64,000 nucleotides of DNA from CBDFLD01 sp965249005 (lineage in GTDB: Bacteria > Acidobacteriota > UBA6911), in contig CBDFLD010000023.1 of the NCBI GenBank assembly GCA_965249005.1, positions 992,001 to 1,056,000 of the forward strand, written 5' to 3'. Position numbers and translations under genes: made by a program. Below the pieces are notes generated by a model. It had not been told where the DNA came from. It was given only the letters and a program-made list of their open reading frames with translations, and did no database searches. Positions 1 to 8,408 of this stretch are shown one piece after another (the stretch's first letter is position 1; each line of letters starts with the position of its first letter).

Positions 1-2
1 CG

Positions 3-785
3 GTCATGATCGAGTTTCACGGAGGAGGCTGGCGCAGGGGAAACAAGAATCAGCTTCATACCTACAAGGGAAATTTCGTGCGCCGGATGCTGGACGCGGG
101 AATTTCTTTGGTGGCGGTCGACTATCGCTTGACGCCCGACTATCGATTTCCGGACCAAATGCGAGACGCGACCCGGGCCGTCCAGTTCGTCCGGTACAAG
201 GCCGGAGAATGGAACCTTGACTCGAGCAGAGTGGCGGCCATGGGCGGCTCGGCAGGCGGCCACCTGACTACGTGGGTTGCGCTGAACGACGATCAAGCGG
301 ATCCCGGCAGCGCGGATCCGGTCGCGCGCCAATCTTCGCGGCTAACTTGTTTTCTCACCCGCTGGGCCCCTATCGACCTGACCCGGGTCAATCCCTTGTT
401 ATTGATAAAAAAATATGGAACTCGTGGCACAGACTACGCCGATGCCTTCTGCGGGGCGGTCGGGGCTCATTACGAAGACTATAATCTTCCCCAGGTGCAG
501 GAGCGCGTGCGTGCCGCCTCTCCCCTGTTTCAACTCTCTCGGGATGATCCTCCCGGGTTTCTCATGTATGGCGGCACTCCGAAGGATTTCGATCTCGGAA
601 ACCACCCGCCGGTTCCGGAGGTCATTCACGACACCCATTCTTTTTGGTACGGGGTAATTCTGAGCGATGCCATGAAGGCTCTCGAACTCGATCACGTCCC
701 GCACATCGGGGCGACGGTTTCGCAAGATCACGAAACGGATGTGACGGCGATTCTCGCCTTCCTGGAGAAGTACCTGAAGTCGTGA
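3..785 (+). CDS. alpha/beta hydrolase (esterase/lipase-like), 5' end cut by the window
   Basis: The visible part starts two codons before the oxyanion-hole motif HGGGW, so the N-terminus lies outside the window. A nucleophile elbow GGSAGG follows around residue 80, and a late His in QDHETD is the likely catalytic His. These are marks of the BD-FAE / hormone-sensitive-lipase-like esterase family, which hydrolyses carboxylic esters. No signal peptide can be judged because the start is missing. The gene converges on the beta-propeller gene at 854, with a hairpin between them. The substrate cannot be told from sequence. Confidence 0.8.
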   Translation, partial: VMIEFHGGGWRRGNKNQLHTYKGNFVRRMLDAGISLVAVDYRLTPDYRFPDQMRDATRAVQFVRYKAGEWNLDSSRVAAMGGSAGGHLTTWVALNDDQADPGSADPVARQSSRLTCFLTRWAPIDLTRVNPLLLIKKYGTRGTDYADAFCGAVGAHYEDYNLPQVQERVRAASPLFQLSRDDPPGFLMYGGTPKDFDLGNHPPVPEVIHDTHSFWYGVILSDAMKALELDHVPHIGATVSQDHETDVTAILAFLEKYLKS

Positions 786-817
786 AGAGCGTGTCGTGTT
801 GCCGGGAGGCGATATCT

Positions 818-840
818 AACGAACCGTAGGATCGTTCGTT
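818..840. terminator. hairpin between convergent genes, possible terminator
   Basis: A perfect 7-bp inverted repeat (AACGAAC / GTTCGTT) with a 9-nt loop lies in the 68-bp gap between two converging genes. There is no good T-run on either side, so termination is inferred from position and structure only. Confidence 0.35.
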
Positions 841-853
841 CCCCTTCTGCCGC

Positions 854-1957
854 CTATCGGGCCCAGGGATTTGGGGCGACCGCGACCCCCCAAGGATTGT
901 CGCCCACCGGTATTTTCGTGACGATCGCGAACGTCGACGTATCGACAACCGTGACATCGTTCGACGGGCCGTTCGCGGTGTAGAGGTGCTTTCCGTCTGC
1001 GCTGACCGCCACGCCCCAGGGTCTCTCCCCCACCTCCACGGAAGCGGTTACCTGGTAACTGGACAGGTCAATGACAGACACGGTACGCGCACGGCCATTG
1101 GAAACGTACAACTGCCGGTTGTCCGGCGAGAGAATCACTCCCATCGACTTGGAACCCTCGGCCAGGGGGATCGTTTCGATCACCGATCGAGCGGCCACAT
1201 CAACGACTGAAACGGTGCCGTCGAGCTCCGACGACGCGTACGCTCGGTTACCGTCACGGGAAAACACGACATCTCGAGGCCGGTTTCCGACCGGAATGCG
1301 AGCTCTCTCGACGCCGGTTTCCGCGTCGATCACCGTGATATCGTGATCCGTTTCGCCGGTGACGAAGACCAGCCGATCATCCGGGCTCAGTCGGACGCCC
1401 TCCGGTTCGCGACCGACGTCGATCGTGTGAAGTATCTTCCCTGAGACTATATCCACAATCGTGGCTTGGTCGGAGTCTTCGTTGGACACGTAGAGCCTCG
1501 TTCCGTCGCTGTTGATGTCGAACTGCTCCGGATCGGATCCGCCAGGCAGGATCCGGTCCACTCGGCCAGCCAGCACATCGACCACCGCGATACCGTCCTT
1601 GCTCTTGTCGGCCACCTTCTGGCTGCACTCTTCCTCGGAAACCCAGGGCGGGCATTTGGGAGAACCGCTGAGTGCGACGTAGACCCAGCGACCATCTGGA
1701 CTCGACCGGACGCCACGAGGCCGTGTCCCTACCGGGATCGTAGTCAAGACGGAGTGGGTAGCGGGCTCGATGAGACTCAAGGTTCCGGAGTCCTCGTTCG
1801 TCACATAGAGAAGCTCATCCCCTACAGATTTGCTGCTTGGGGACTCCGCCGGAGATTCTGAAGTGTGCTGCTCCGCGCAGGCCAGCACTAAAACAGCGGT
1901 TGTCGAAAGTAGAAGGAGTACGCTCGAATGCTTCGACCGGATGCATGGACCAGCCAT
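854..1957 (-). CDS. YVTN-family beta-propeller lipoprotein associated with quinoprotein catabolism
   Basis: The protein has about 367 residues. The start chosen is the ATG at 1957, because GGAG lies 6 nt upstream and the product then begins with a lipoprotein signal ending in VLVLAC; a longer in-frame extension runs into the 130-bp repeat and is not credible. After the lipobox come about seven YVTN-type blades (recurring YVSNED/VSVVDV, IPVGxxPRGV and SPDGxxVYV patterns). The family matches the propellers known beside PQQ-dependent alcohol oxidation operons (TIGR03866 type, from memory). It is third in a minus-strand series after the PQQ dehydrogenase and the binding protein-cytochrome fusion, which supports a periplasmic scaffold or accessory role. 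Confidence 0.8.
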   Translation of the reverse strand: MAGPCIRSKHSSVLLLLSTTAVLVLACAEQHTSESPAESPSSKSVGDELLYVTNEDSGTLSLIEPATHSVLTTIPVGTRPRGVRSSPDGRWVYVALSGSPKCPPWVSEEECSQKVADKSKDGIAVVDVLAGRVDRILPGGSDPEQFDINSDGTRLYVSNEDSDQATIVDIVSGKILHTIDVGREPEGVRLSPDDRLVFVTGETDHDITVIDAETGVERARIPVGNRPRDVVFSRDGNRAYASSELDGTVSVVDVAARSVIETIPLAEGSKSMGVILSPDNRQLYVSNGRARTVSVIDLSSYQVTASVEVGERPWGVAVSADGKHLYTANGPSNDVTVVDTSTFAIVTKIPVGDNPWGVAVAPNPWAR

Positions 1958-1989
1958 CGAAATCTCCATCTTCAGAGAAGAAGTCATTC

Positions 1990-2119
1990 CTCTTAAGTAA
2001 CTGCTCGCGGATCTGCTGCTATGCGTGTAACTTAGCAAATCGTCAAAAACCACGGTTTTTCACGATGCGCTGCGCAGTTACGTTCCCAAGCGACTGGCGC
2101 GGTGCGCCAGTCAGCGCTG
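1990..2119 (-). repeat. 130-bp structured intergenic repeat, copy A
   Basis: Nearly identical to copies B, C and E and the same length. Features on the plus strand are an outer inverted repeat GTAACTGC (1997-2004) / GCAGTTAC (2074-2081), an AAAAACC-AC-GGTTTTT hairpin inside it, and a terminal hairpin GACTGGCGC / GCGCCAGTC with a 3-nt loop. The stop codon (TGA) of the upstream binding protein-cytochrome gene lies inside the element, at 2111-2113. Confidence 0.9.
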
Positions 2120-3247
2120 GATCGAAAAGACGAAGGACTGAAGCTGGACCAGCCACTGTTCATTCATGGCGAGAACGTCTTTCCATTCGGGCATCTCGGT
2201 GCCGGCCCGCCCTTTTCTGACCGTGCTGAGAAAAATCTCTTCGGCCTTCGGGCCGTGCCGCCGGACCAGACGACGGAGGTCCAGTTTCTGCTCGGCTGCC
2301 TGCGCACTGGGTCCGTGACAGTGAGCGCAACCGAAGGTCCCGTTGAACAGATTCCTTCCCCGTTCGATGTCCTCGGGCGCGGCGTGGAAAGCATAAAGCA
2401 GGGCTTGATCTTCGTTCGTCGAGGGAGCTCCTTTGTTCGGCCAATCGACAACGATTGTCCGACCGGCGGGAAGTCCGTACTTATCTTTGAGGTTTTCAAT
2501 CTCGGGACCGAGCTTGTCGATCAACGCGTCGAGTTTTTCTTTCAACAGCGTATTCTCCGGTCGTACGCCGATGGCGAGGGGCCAGCTAAGCTCGGTGGAG
2601 ACAATCTGATACTGTCCGCCGTAGGAAAACTTGTTCAGATACCCCGCCGTCGGCCCCCATACAAAGGCCGCGTCGATCTCTCCTTCTTGAAGCGCCGCCA
2701 TGGCCGGTTCCGGAAAGAGGAAGTTCCGGGTACGCACCCCCTCGATCTGTGCAAGAGCAAATTGAGGGGGCGATCCCGCCAGCACACCGACCGTTTTTCC
2801 GCTTAGATCCTCGAGGCTGCCGATCTCCAAAGACTTCGGTGCTGCAATGGCATATCCGATCGACATGAAAGGATTCGAGAGAACGACCTTGCCGGGGATG
2901 TACCAGTTTCCTTCCGTCCGCGGAAGGCCCATGTGCGCGTCACAGCGATCCTCTAGAAGTCCGGCCCGAACCGGGCGCTTGTAGAATGCGGGCATCGGAT
3001 GATAGATCTCCAACTCCTTGCCCATCTCACGCGCTAACTCCTGTGCCAGGTCGATAAACAGTCCGCGATGGCCGCTCACTTCATCCGGACCTTGGTTGCT
3101 CAAAGGCATGTAGTCGGAAAAGCAGCAGACCCTAAACTGGTCAGCAGGGCTCTGCTGGCAAGATGCGGTCCCTGCAACCAGCACCAACCCAACCCAAAGG
3201 TCTGTCCACCGGCGCGAGAGTGTGTATCGGTTCGAATTCAGAAACAT
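2111..3247 (-). CDS. quinoprotein-associated solute-binding protein fused to a C-terminal cytochrome c
   Basis: The protein has 378 residues from the ATG at 3247. A signal sequence ends near Cys30 (GTASC). Residues about 37-270 are a family-3 periplasmic binding domain of the kind found beside PQQ dehydrogenases (MoxJ/XoxJ, TIGR03871 type), with typical SGKTVGVLAGS and EGEIDAAFVWGP segments. Residues about 290-375 form a small class-I cytochrome c with haem motif CAHCH at about 307-311 and a likely axial Met in GTEMPEWK. XoxJ-like protein and cytochrome are usually separate genes; here they are one chain. It lies directly downstream of the PQQ dehydrogenase, so it probably docks to the enzyme and takes its electrons. 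No clear ribosome-binding site is seen. Confidence 0.8.
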   Translation of the reverse strand: MFLNSNRYTLSRRWTDLWVGLVLVAGTASCQQSPADQFRVCCFSDYMPLSNQGPDEVSGHRGLFIDLAQELAREMGKELEIYHPMPAFYKRPVRAGLLEDRCDAHMGLPRTEGNWYIPGKVVLSNPFMSIGYAIAAPKSLEIGSLEDLSGKTVGVLAGSPPQFALAQIEGVRTRNFLFPEPAMAALQEGEIDAAFVWGPTAGYLNKFSYGGQYQIVSTELSWPLAIGVRPENTLLKEKLDALIDKLGPEIENLKDKYGLPAGRTIVVDWPNKGAPSTNEDQALLYAFHAAPEDIERGRNLFNGTFGCAHCHGPSAQAAEQKLDLRRLVRRHGPKAEEIFLSTVRKGRAGTEMPEWKDVLAMNEQWLVQLQSFVFSIQR

Positions 3248-3315
3248 GACGTTATTGTAGTCGGCTGCCACCAAGAGCCGAAGTTCAAAAGGTAGAGTGC
3301 TAAGAAAGCTGAAAG

Positions 3316-3445
3316 CTCTCAAGTAACTGCTCACGCATCTGCTGCTATGCGTGTAGCTTAGCAAATCGTCAAAAACCACGGTTTTTCACGGTGCGCTGCG
3401 CAGTTACGTTCCCAAGCGACTGGCGCGTTGCGCCAGTCAGCGCTG
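3316..3445 (-). repeat. 130-bp structured intergenic repeat, copy B
   Basis: Same length and stems as copy A. It begins 4 nt after the stop codon of the PQQ dehydrogenase (TAG at 3450-3452) in the direction of transcription. Flanked by AGCTGAAAGCT-type low-complexity sequence. Confidence 0.9.
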
Positions 3446-3449
3446 AAGG

Positions 3450-5195
3450 CTACTCAAGACTGAACGCCACGAGTGAGCCGCCCGCCGGGGTGGCGTCCAC
3501 CATCTGTTTTCCGAGGTCGCCGCCAATAAAGCCCGGTATCACGGTCGGCCGTCCAACGGCGACGGCCACGTACTGCTTTCCGTTTACCAGATAGGTCATC
3601 GGTGCCGCGTTGATACCGGATACCGTCGTGTAGCTCCAGAGTTTCTCTCCACTCGAGGCGTCATAGGCCGAGAAGACCCCATCGATCCCGCCGAGGAATA
3701 CCAGATTGCCCGCGGTCGTCATGCACCCCCCGTGAACCGGGAAGGTCTGCTTTACGCTCCATGCTTTCTTCTGATTCACGGGATCCCATGCGAGAAGCTC
3801 GGCAATGTAGTCCCCGGGGCCCGGCTCGATCTCCCACGAAACACCGAGATAGAAAAGACCCCGCTGAAAAATAACCTCGCTGGTTCCCATGTCCATCGAA
3901 AGATTGTTGGCAGGAATGTAGACCAAGCCCGTCTTGGGATTGTAGGCCATGGGCTCCCAATTCTTGCCGCCGATAAAACTCGGCGCCACGTCCATTGCCT
4001 TGTGGCCCGCCTTGGGCCGGTAGTCCGGGCTTTCCACGGGCAAACCAGTCTCTGTGTCGATGCGTTCGGCCCAGGTTACCGGTACGAACGGCTCAGCCGA
4101 GAGCAACGCGCCAGTCTGCCGATTGAGCACATAGAAGAACCCGTTTCGGTCCGCTTTCATGAGAGCCGGAACCTCGCTGCCGCCGATGTTCAAGTCCGCC
4201 AGGACGAGCTCGTTGACGCCGTCGTAGTCCCAGGCATCGTAAGGGGTCGTCTGGTAGTACCACCGGATTTCGCCGGAATCGGGATCCAGAGCCAATGTGC
4301 TGGCGCTGTGCCGGTTGGTCATTTTGCCGTAGTCGGAAGTATCCGGACCACGGACTGCGGCGTTCCACGGTGAGGGATTGCTGGTGCCCCAGTAGATGAG
4401 GTTGAGGTCTGGATCGTAGGAGCCGACGTACCAGGGGGCCCCACCACCGGTGCGCCAGCTATCATCTTTCCAAGTGTCGTTGCCTTCTTCCCCGGGTCCG
4501 GGCACGGTCCAGGTCTTCCAGATCTCATTTCCGGAACTAACGTCATAGGCCACGAGGTAGCCTCTGGCACCATACTCGCCTCCACCGAATCCAGTGATCA
4601 CTTTGCCGCCCACCACGAGAGGCGGTGACGTGAGGACGGAGCCCTGTTTGTAATCCACGACTTGCACGCTCCAGACTTCGTCTCCTGTCTGGGCGTCGAG
4701 GGCGGTAAGGTATCCGTCGAGTCGGCCGACCAATAACTTGCCGTCTGCAAACGAGGCGCCGCGGTTGACGATTCCGCAACAGGCGTAACGTTGAACCTCT
4801 TCCGGCATGGGAAACTCATGTTTCCATTTCATGGCTCCGGTTACGGCATCGAGCGCGTATACGAACTTCGGACCGACGGCAGTTGTAACGTAGAGCGTGG
4901 AGTCGATCGTGATCGGAGTACACTCCTGAGCCTCATCGATTCCGAGGTCAAAGCTCCAGGCTGCCTTCAGGCCGGAGACATTGTCCGGATTCAGCTGATC
5001 GAGCTCACTGTAGCGCGTGTTGGCGTAGTCGTTGCCATACATGGTCCAGTCGACGGACTCGCTGGCGCATCCACCGCTCAGAAGGCCGGCCGACATCAGA
5101 AGCACCCCCCCCCCCAGTGCGTTCGTACAACCGATTGGAATATGGAATCCATTGATCGTCTTCTTCTTACTGGTTTCCACCGGGGCCGCGAGCAA
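3450..5195 (-). CDS. PQQ-dependent alcohol dehydrogenase, predicted lanthanide type
   Basis: An eight-bladed quinoprotein of 581 residues from a TTG start; GTG at 5180 or ATG at 5096 are alternatives. An N-terminal signal runs to LLSGGC. The adjacent-cysteine disulfide pair is at 139-140 (ACCGIVNRG). Likely metal and catalytic residues are Glu207 (GGGEYGARG), Asn273 (GTSNP), the catalytic Asp323 and a second acid, Asp325, in WDYDGVNE. In XoxF/PedH/ExaF-type enzymes this extra Asp binds a lanthanide, while calcium enzymes have a small residue there (family knowledge). Repeated W-docking blades (SGEIRWYYQ, SSGEKLWSY) are visible. It probably oxidises an alcohol in the periplasm and passes electrons to the downstream cytochrome fusion. 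A G11 run lies in the signal-peptide codons. Confidence 0.88.
   Translation of the reverse strand: MLAAPVETSKKKTINGFHIPIGCTNALGGGVLLMSAGLLSGGCASESVDWTMYGNDYANTRYSELDQLNPDNVSGLKAAWSFDLGIDEAQECTPITIDSTLYVTTAVGPKFVYALDAVTGAMKWKHEFPMPEEVQRYACCGIVNRGASFADGKLLVGRLDGYLTALDAQTGDEVWSVQVVDYKQGSVLTSPPLVVGGKVITGFGGGEYGARGYLVAYDVSSGNEIWKTWTVPGPGEEGNDTWKDDSWRTGGGAPWYVGSYDPDLNLIYWGTSNPSPWNAAVRGPDTSDYGKMTNRHSASTLALDPDSGEIRWYYQTTPYDAWDYDGVNELVLADLNIGGSEVPALMKADRNGFFYVLNRQTGALLSAEPFVPVTWAERIDTETGLPVESPDYRPKAGHKAMDVAPSFIGGKNWEPMAYNPKTGLVYIPANNLSMDMGTSEVIFQRGLFYLGVSWEIEPGPGDYIAELLAWDPVNQKKAWSVKQTFPVHGGCMTTAGNLVFLGGIDGVFSAYDASSGEKLWSYTTVSGINAAPMTYLVNGKQYVAVAVGRPTVIPGFIGGDLGKQMVDATPAGGSLVAFSLE
5105..5115. repeat. 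homopolymer C11/G11 tract in the signal-peptide codons of the PQQ dehydrogenase
   Basis: Eleven consecutive C on the plus strand (G on the coding strand) encode part of ALGGGV near residue 29. A one-base slip would put the first ~30 codons out of frame with the enzyme. The ATG at 5096 lies 8 nt downstream of the tract, so the G-run could also act as a ribosome-binding sequence for a shorter product. Confidence 0.7.
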
Positions 5196-5328
5196 ATCAT
5201 TCGGATGGGTAAAGGCCGCAAGTGGTTGCGATGGCCAAGGAATATGTCAGCAGGGCATGTTGCTGTCAACCGAAAAACCCGACTGCGCTCGCTGGTTCCG
5301 GCAACGGAGGCAAAGCCAGGGGCCGACG

Positions 5329-6870
5329 CTACGCCCCTCCAACGTGGCGGTCTTTTCCCTCCCAGTGCGGATCGCGTAGGTTTTTCCTCAGTATCTTACC
5401 TACAACGCTTTTGGGCAGAGGCTCTGTCGTGAGAAGCACCTTCGAAGGTTTCTTGTAAGAGCCGAGCTGTTCGGCGCACAATTCGATGATCTCCTGTTCT
5501 GTCACAGGTGTCTTTCCGTCGACCATGCACACAGCCATGGGTGTCTCGCCCCACTTTTCATGAGGAATTCCGAATGCCGCGGCCTCGATCACGGCTGGAT
5601 GGTTGGCGATCACGTTTTCCAGCTCCGCTGGATAGATGTTGAAGCCGCCGGATATGATCATGTCGTTCTTGCGATCGCAGAGATATAGATAGCCGTACTT
5701 GTCGAAGTACCCGATGTCGCCCGTGCGCACCCATCCGTTGATCATCCGCTTTTCGGTCTCTTCCGGGTCGTTCCAGAAACCCGCCATCATTCCGTCGCAA
5801 CGACAGACGATCTCGCCCTCCTGCTGTGCGGGCAAGGGTTTGTCATTATGGTCCCATATCTCCACGTCCGCAAACGGCAGCAAGACCCCACAGGATCGGA
5901 GTGGGTTCGATCCCTCGACCTTAGCGAACCACTGCTCGGGCCCCATCATGACCACCGGCAGTGCTTCCGTCTGTCCGTATCCCTGGTAGAGAACATCACC
6001 GAAGGTACCTCGTGCCGCCGCAATCGTATCTTCTGAGATCGGTGCCGCAGCCGTCATCAATACCTTCAGCTTGGACCAGTCTCTGTCGCCTGCGCCCGGG
6101 ACGCGACTCAATGCGTTCAAAACGGTGGGAGGGAAGAAAACGAAGGCGATGCGCTCTTTTTCCATCACGTCGAGTGTCTCCTGCGGGTCGAACTTCGAGA
6201 GCATCACATTGCGGCCACCCGCCGCCCAAACAGGCAAGAAAAGGTATCCCGAGGCGTGAGAAATGGGCCCGAGGTGCAGGCAGGCGTCGCCCGGGAGCAC
6301 CGGCGGCCAGGTGTAAAACCAGTCCCGGCCGGCATTGATCCAGGTGCGGTGCGTGTAGGCGACTCCCTTGGGAAGGCCGGTCGTGCCGCCCGTGTGACGG
6401 ATGATGAAATAGTCGTCCGGCTTCACCTCGACGTCGGGGTCGACCTCGGATTGACCCGCGACCCAAGACTGGTAAGAAGCGTCCCGGCTGACGACATGTT
6501 GCAGATCCGGCAACTCTTCCTTCAGACCATCTAATTCGTCTGCATAGTGAGGACTGGTCAGCACCGCGCGGCAATTCGTGTGGCCCAGCATATAGGTGTG
6601 GGCGGAGCGCGCGTTGCGTGGGTAAAGGGGGACGCGGACCAGGTTCGCCACCGCGGCCGCCAGATAAAAGTCGGCGGCTTCCATGCAATTGTCCTCCAGC
6701 ACTCCGACGCGGTCTCCGGGTTGGAGGCCCAAAGACAACAGGCCATTAGCCAATTTGACGCCACTTTTCCACACGGCTCCAAAGGTGGCTCGATCTTTCC
6801 CGGAAACAATGGCCCCGCGATCGCTGTAAAAGCTCGCTGCGCGACGCATCACAGTCTGTACATCCATCAT
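5329..6870 (-). CDS. AMP-forming acyl-CoA synthetase (ANL family)
   Basis: A complete 513-residue adenylating enzyme that activates a carboxylic acid to acyl-CoA through acyl-AMP. The P-loop is HTGGTTGLPKG (about 160-170), followed by YGQTE, the hinge/ATP motif RTGDIG, and DRKNDMIISGGFNIYP. The catalytic lysine is in KSVVGKILRK near the C-terminus. GGGAGG sits just before a double ATG; the second ATG (6867) has the better spacing. No signal peptide, so cytoplasmic. It lies 133 bp upstream of the PQQ dehydrogenase on the same strand, which suggests that the acid formed by alcohol oxidation is activated here. The acid substrate is not predictable. Confidence 0.88.
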   Translation of the reverse strand: MMDVQTVMRRAASFYSDRGAIVSGKDRATFGAVWKSGVKLANGLLSLGLQPGDRVGVLEDNCMEAADFYLAAAVANLVRVPLYPRNARSAHTYMLGHTNCRAVLTSPHYADELDGLKEELPDLQHVVSRDASYQSWVAGQSEVDPDVEVKPDDYFIIRHTGGTTGLPKGVAYTHRTWINAGRDWFYTWPPVLPGDACLHLGPISHASGYLFLPVWAAGGRNVMLSKFDPQETLDVMEKERIAFVFFPPTVLNALSRVPGAGDRDWSKLKVLMTAAAPISEDTIAAARGTFGDVLYQGYGQTEALPVVMMGPEQWFAKVEGSNPLRSCGVLLPFADVEIWDHNDKPLPAQQEGEIVCRCDGMMAGFWNDPEETEKRMINGWVRTGDIGYFDKYGYLYLCDRKNDMIISGGFNIYPAELENVIANHPAVIEAAAFGIPHEKWGETPMAVCMVDGKTPVTEQEIIELCAEQLGSYKKPSKVLLTTEPLPKSVVGKILRKNLRDPHWEGKDRHVGGA

Positions 6871-7062
6871 GACCCTCCCGCATTTACCACTGCTATCCGG
6901 GTCTGCCTTCCCCCTGCCGTAATGTCTCGGCCCGCGGGACCTACGGATGCAGCTTTCGAGATCGATCTGCTTTTGAGATGAAAATGATAACCCATATCCA
7001 ACAAAAACGGAGGCCCGAACGGATGGGTTGATGCGTCGACGCTGAAAGGCACCTCGGTGGAG

Positions 7063-7192
7063 CTCTTAAGTAACTGCTCGCGGATCTGCTGCTATGCGTG
7101 TAACTTAGCAAATCGTCAAAAACCACGGTTTTTCACGGTGCGCTGCGCAGTTACGTTCCCAAGTGACTGGCGCGTTGCGCCAGTCAGCGCTG
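7063..7192 (-). repeat. 130-bp structured intergenic repeat, copy C
   Basis: Same length, outer stem and two hairpins as copies A and B. It lies 57 nt after the stop of the GH43-like gene in the direction of transcription and about 190 nt before the acyl-CoA synthetase start. The rest of the 378-bp gap (6871-7062 and 7193-7248) shows nothing recognisable. Confidence 0.9.
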
Positions 7193-7248
7193 ACCGACGA
7201 GAATGCAATTCGGGTAGAGCAAGCCATCGGTGAAGATTCAGATGGGAT

Positions 7249-8223
7249 TCAATCTTTGGGAAAGTAGGCCCTCACATCTGGGTGCATCGTATAGAGTCTG
7301 TATCGCCGGCCGTCGCGGACCACGATGCCACTCGACTTGTCGCCCGTCACGATTGGATTCTTGGGGTACTTCTCCCAGTGTACCAGGTCACCGGAGACGG
7401 CGACGTTTGTGCTCCAGTCCTTCCACGGCAGGTGAGCCGAAGCATGATAGTAGGCAAAGTACTTTCCCTCGTGTCGGACAATCTGATTCAACGCTACGGC
7501 ATGGCGGTCGTACGGCTCGGGCCCTCTTGAAAGAACCGGATCGTCCTGAACGTTGACCCAGCTTCGGCGGTCGCTCGAGGAGGCCAACCATACGCCCTCA
7601 TCGTTGCGCTCATAGAAAAGGTACCAGGTGTCTCCTTCGACCCAGACGGTCGGTGTGCCGTAGGGACCAGGGGAGAGGGGCCGGCCGTCCAGGTAGCGAA
7701 TGTCCAGACTACCCTGATCTTCCCAGTTGATTCGATCATTGGAGGTGAGCATGTGGGCCACGTCGTCTCGGCCTTCGGCAAACATGTAGTAGACCCCATG
7801 ATGTTTGACCACGCACATGTCCTCCACCCAGTCATCCCGGTACAGGGGGTTGTTGGGATGGCGCGCCCACTCGATGCCGTCCGTCGAGGTAGCGTAGCCC
7901 AGGAGTTTCATGCCGGAGTCTGCGTGGTATCCCGTGTACCACAGGTGATATTGATCCCGCTCCCGCAGAATGTAACCTCGCTCCCGGATCTTGCGGTCCC
8001 AGGTATCGGTGCCGGTGCCGCTGAAGATTGGATTCATGGGGTGCGGTTCGAAACTTACCATTTCTGCGGGAAAGTCCATCGGTGCGGGTTCAGAGACTTT
8101 CTGGTCCACGTTGCCCTCCGTTTCAGCAACCTTGAGATGCGTCGGCTCCGTGAAGCAGCCCACGGTGGGCCACCAAAGGGCAAGGGTTCCCAGAATGCGC
8201 AGAGCAACAAGCACGGCCTTCAT
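7249..8223 (-). CDS. secreted five-bladed beta-propeller, GH43-like glycosidase
   Basis: The start chosen is ATG 8223, since GGAGG lies 8 nt upstream and upstream in-frame ATGs lie in the ribosome-binding region. The N-terminus is a lipoprotein-like signal ending PTVGC. The body has repeated motifs of the GH43/62/68/117/130 propeller superfamily: DQYHLWYTGYHADSG, GYATSTDGIEWARHPNNP, VYYMFAEGRDD, WYLFYERND, SGDLVHWEKYPKNPI. Such proteins hydrolyse or bind plant or microbial glycans. Catalytic acids cannot be assigned confidently, so activity is not certain. No carbohydrate transporter is adjacent. Confidence 0.7.
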   Translation of the reverse strand: MKAVLVALRILGTLALWWPTVGCFTEPTHLKVAETEGNVDQKVSEPAPMDFPAEMVSFEPHPMNPIFSGTGTDTWDRKIRERGYILRERDQYHLWYTGYHADSGMKLLGYATSTDGIEWARHPNNPLYRDDWVEDMCVVKHHGVYYMFAEGRDDVAHMLTSNDRINWEDQGSLDIRYLDGRPLSPGPYGTPTVWVEGDTWYLFYERNDEGVWLASSSDRRSWVNVQDDPVLSRGPEPYDRHAVALNQIVRHEGKYFAYYHASAHLPWKDWSTNVAVSGDLVHWEKYPKNPIVTGDKSSGIVVRDGRRYRLYTMHPDVRAYFPKD

Positions 8224-8356
8224 CTTCATTTCCTCCATTTAGTCCAAAAAAAGTATTGAGATTCTTCCGGGATAGCACAATGATTGCAGAAAGTCCCCCC
8301 GGAAAAGCAAGAAGGCAACGTGAAGACCTGACTCCAACGATCAGTTTGAGACACTG

Positions 8357-8383
8357 GGGATGGGTGTGTCACACGACCATCCC
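8357..8383. other. hairpin upstream of the SIR2-like gene
   Basis: GGGATGG (8357-8363) pairs with CCATCCC (8377-8383). Inside it GTGTG pairs partly with CACGA around a TCA loop. It lies 26 nt before the SIR2-like start. There is no T-run, so it is more likely a leader structure or operator than a terminator. Confidence 0.4.
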
Positions 8384-8408
8384 ATCACCCGGATGAAAGG
8401 ATGATTCT

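Noticed and set aside
1990..3379. In-frame N-terminal extensions beginning MVFDDLLSYTHSS in front of several genes
   Set aside because: They are encoded by the 130-bp repeat (GTG inside the hairpin) and recur at every copy; the real starts have ribosome-binding sites or signal peptides further in.
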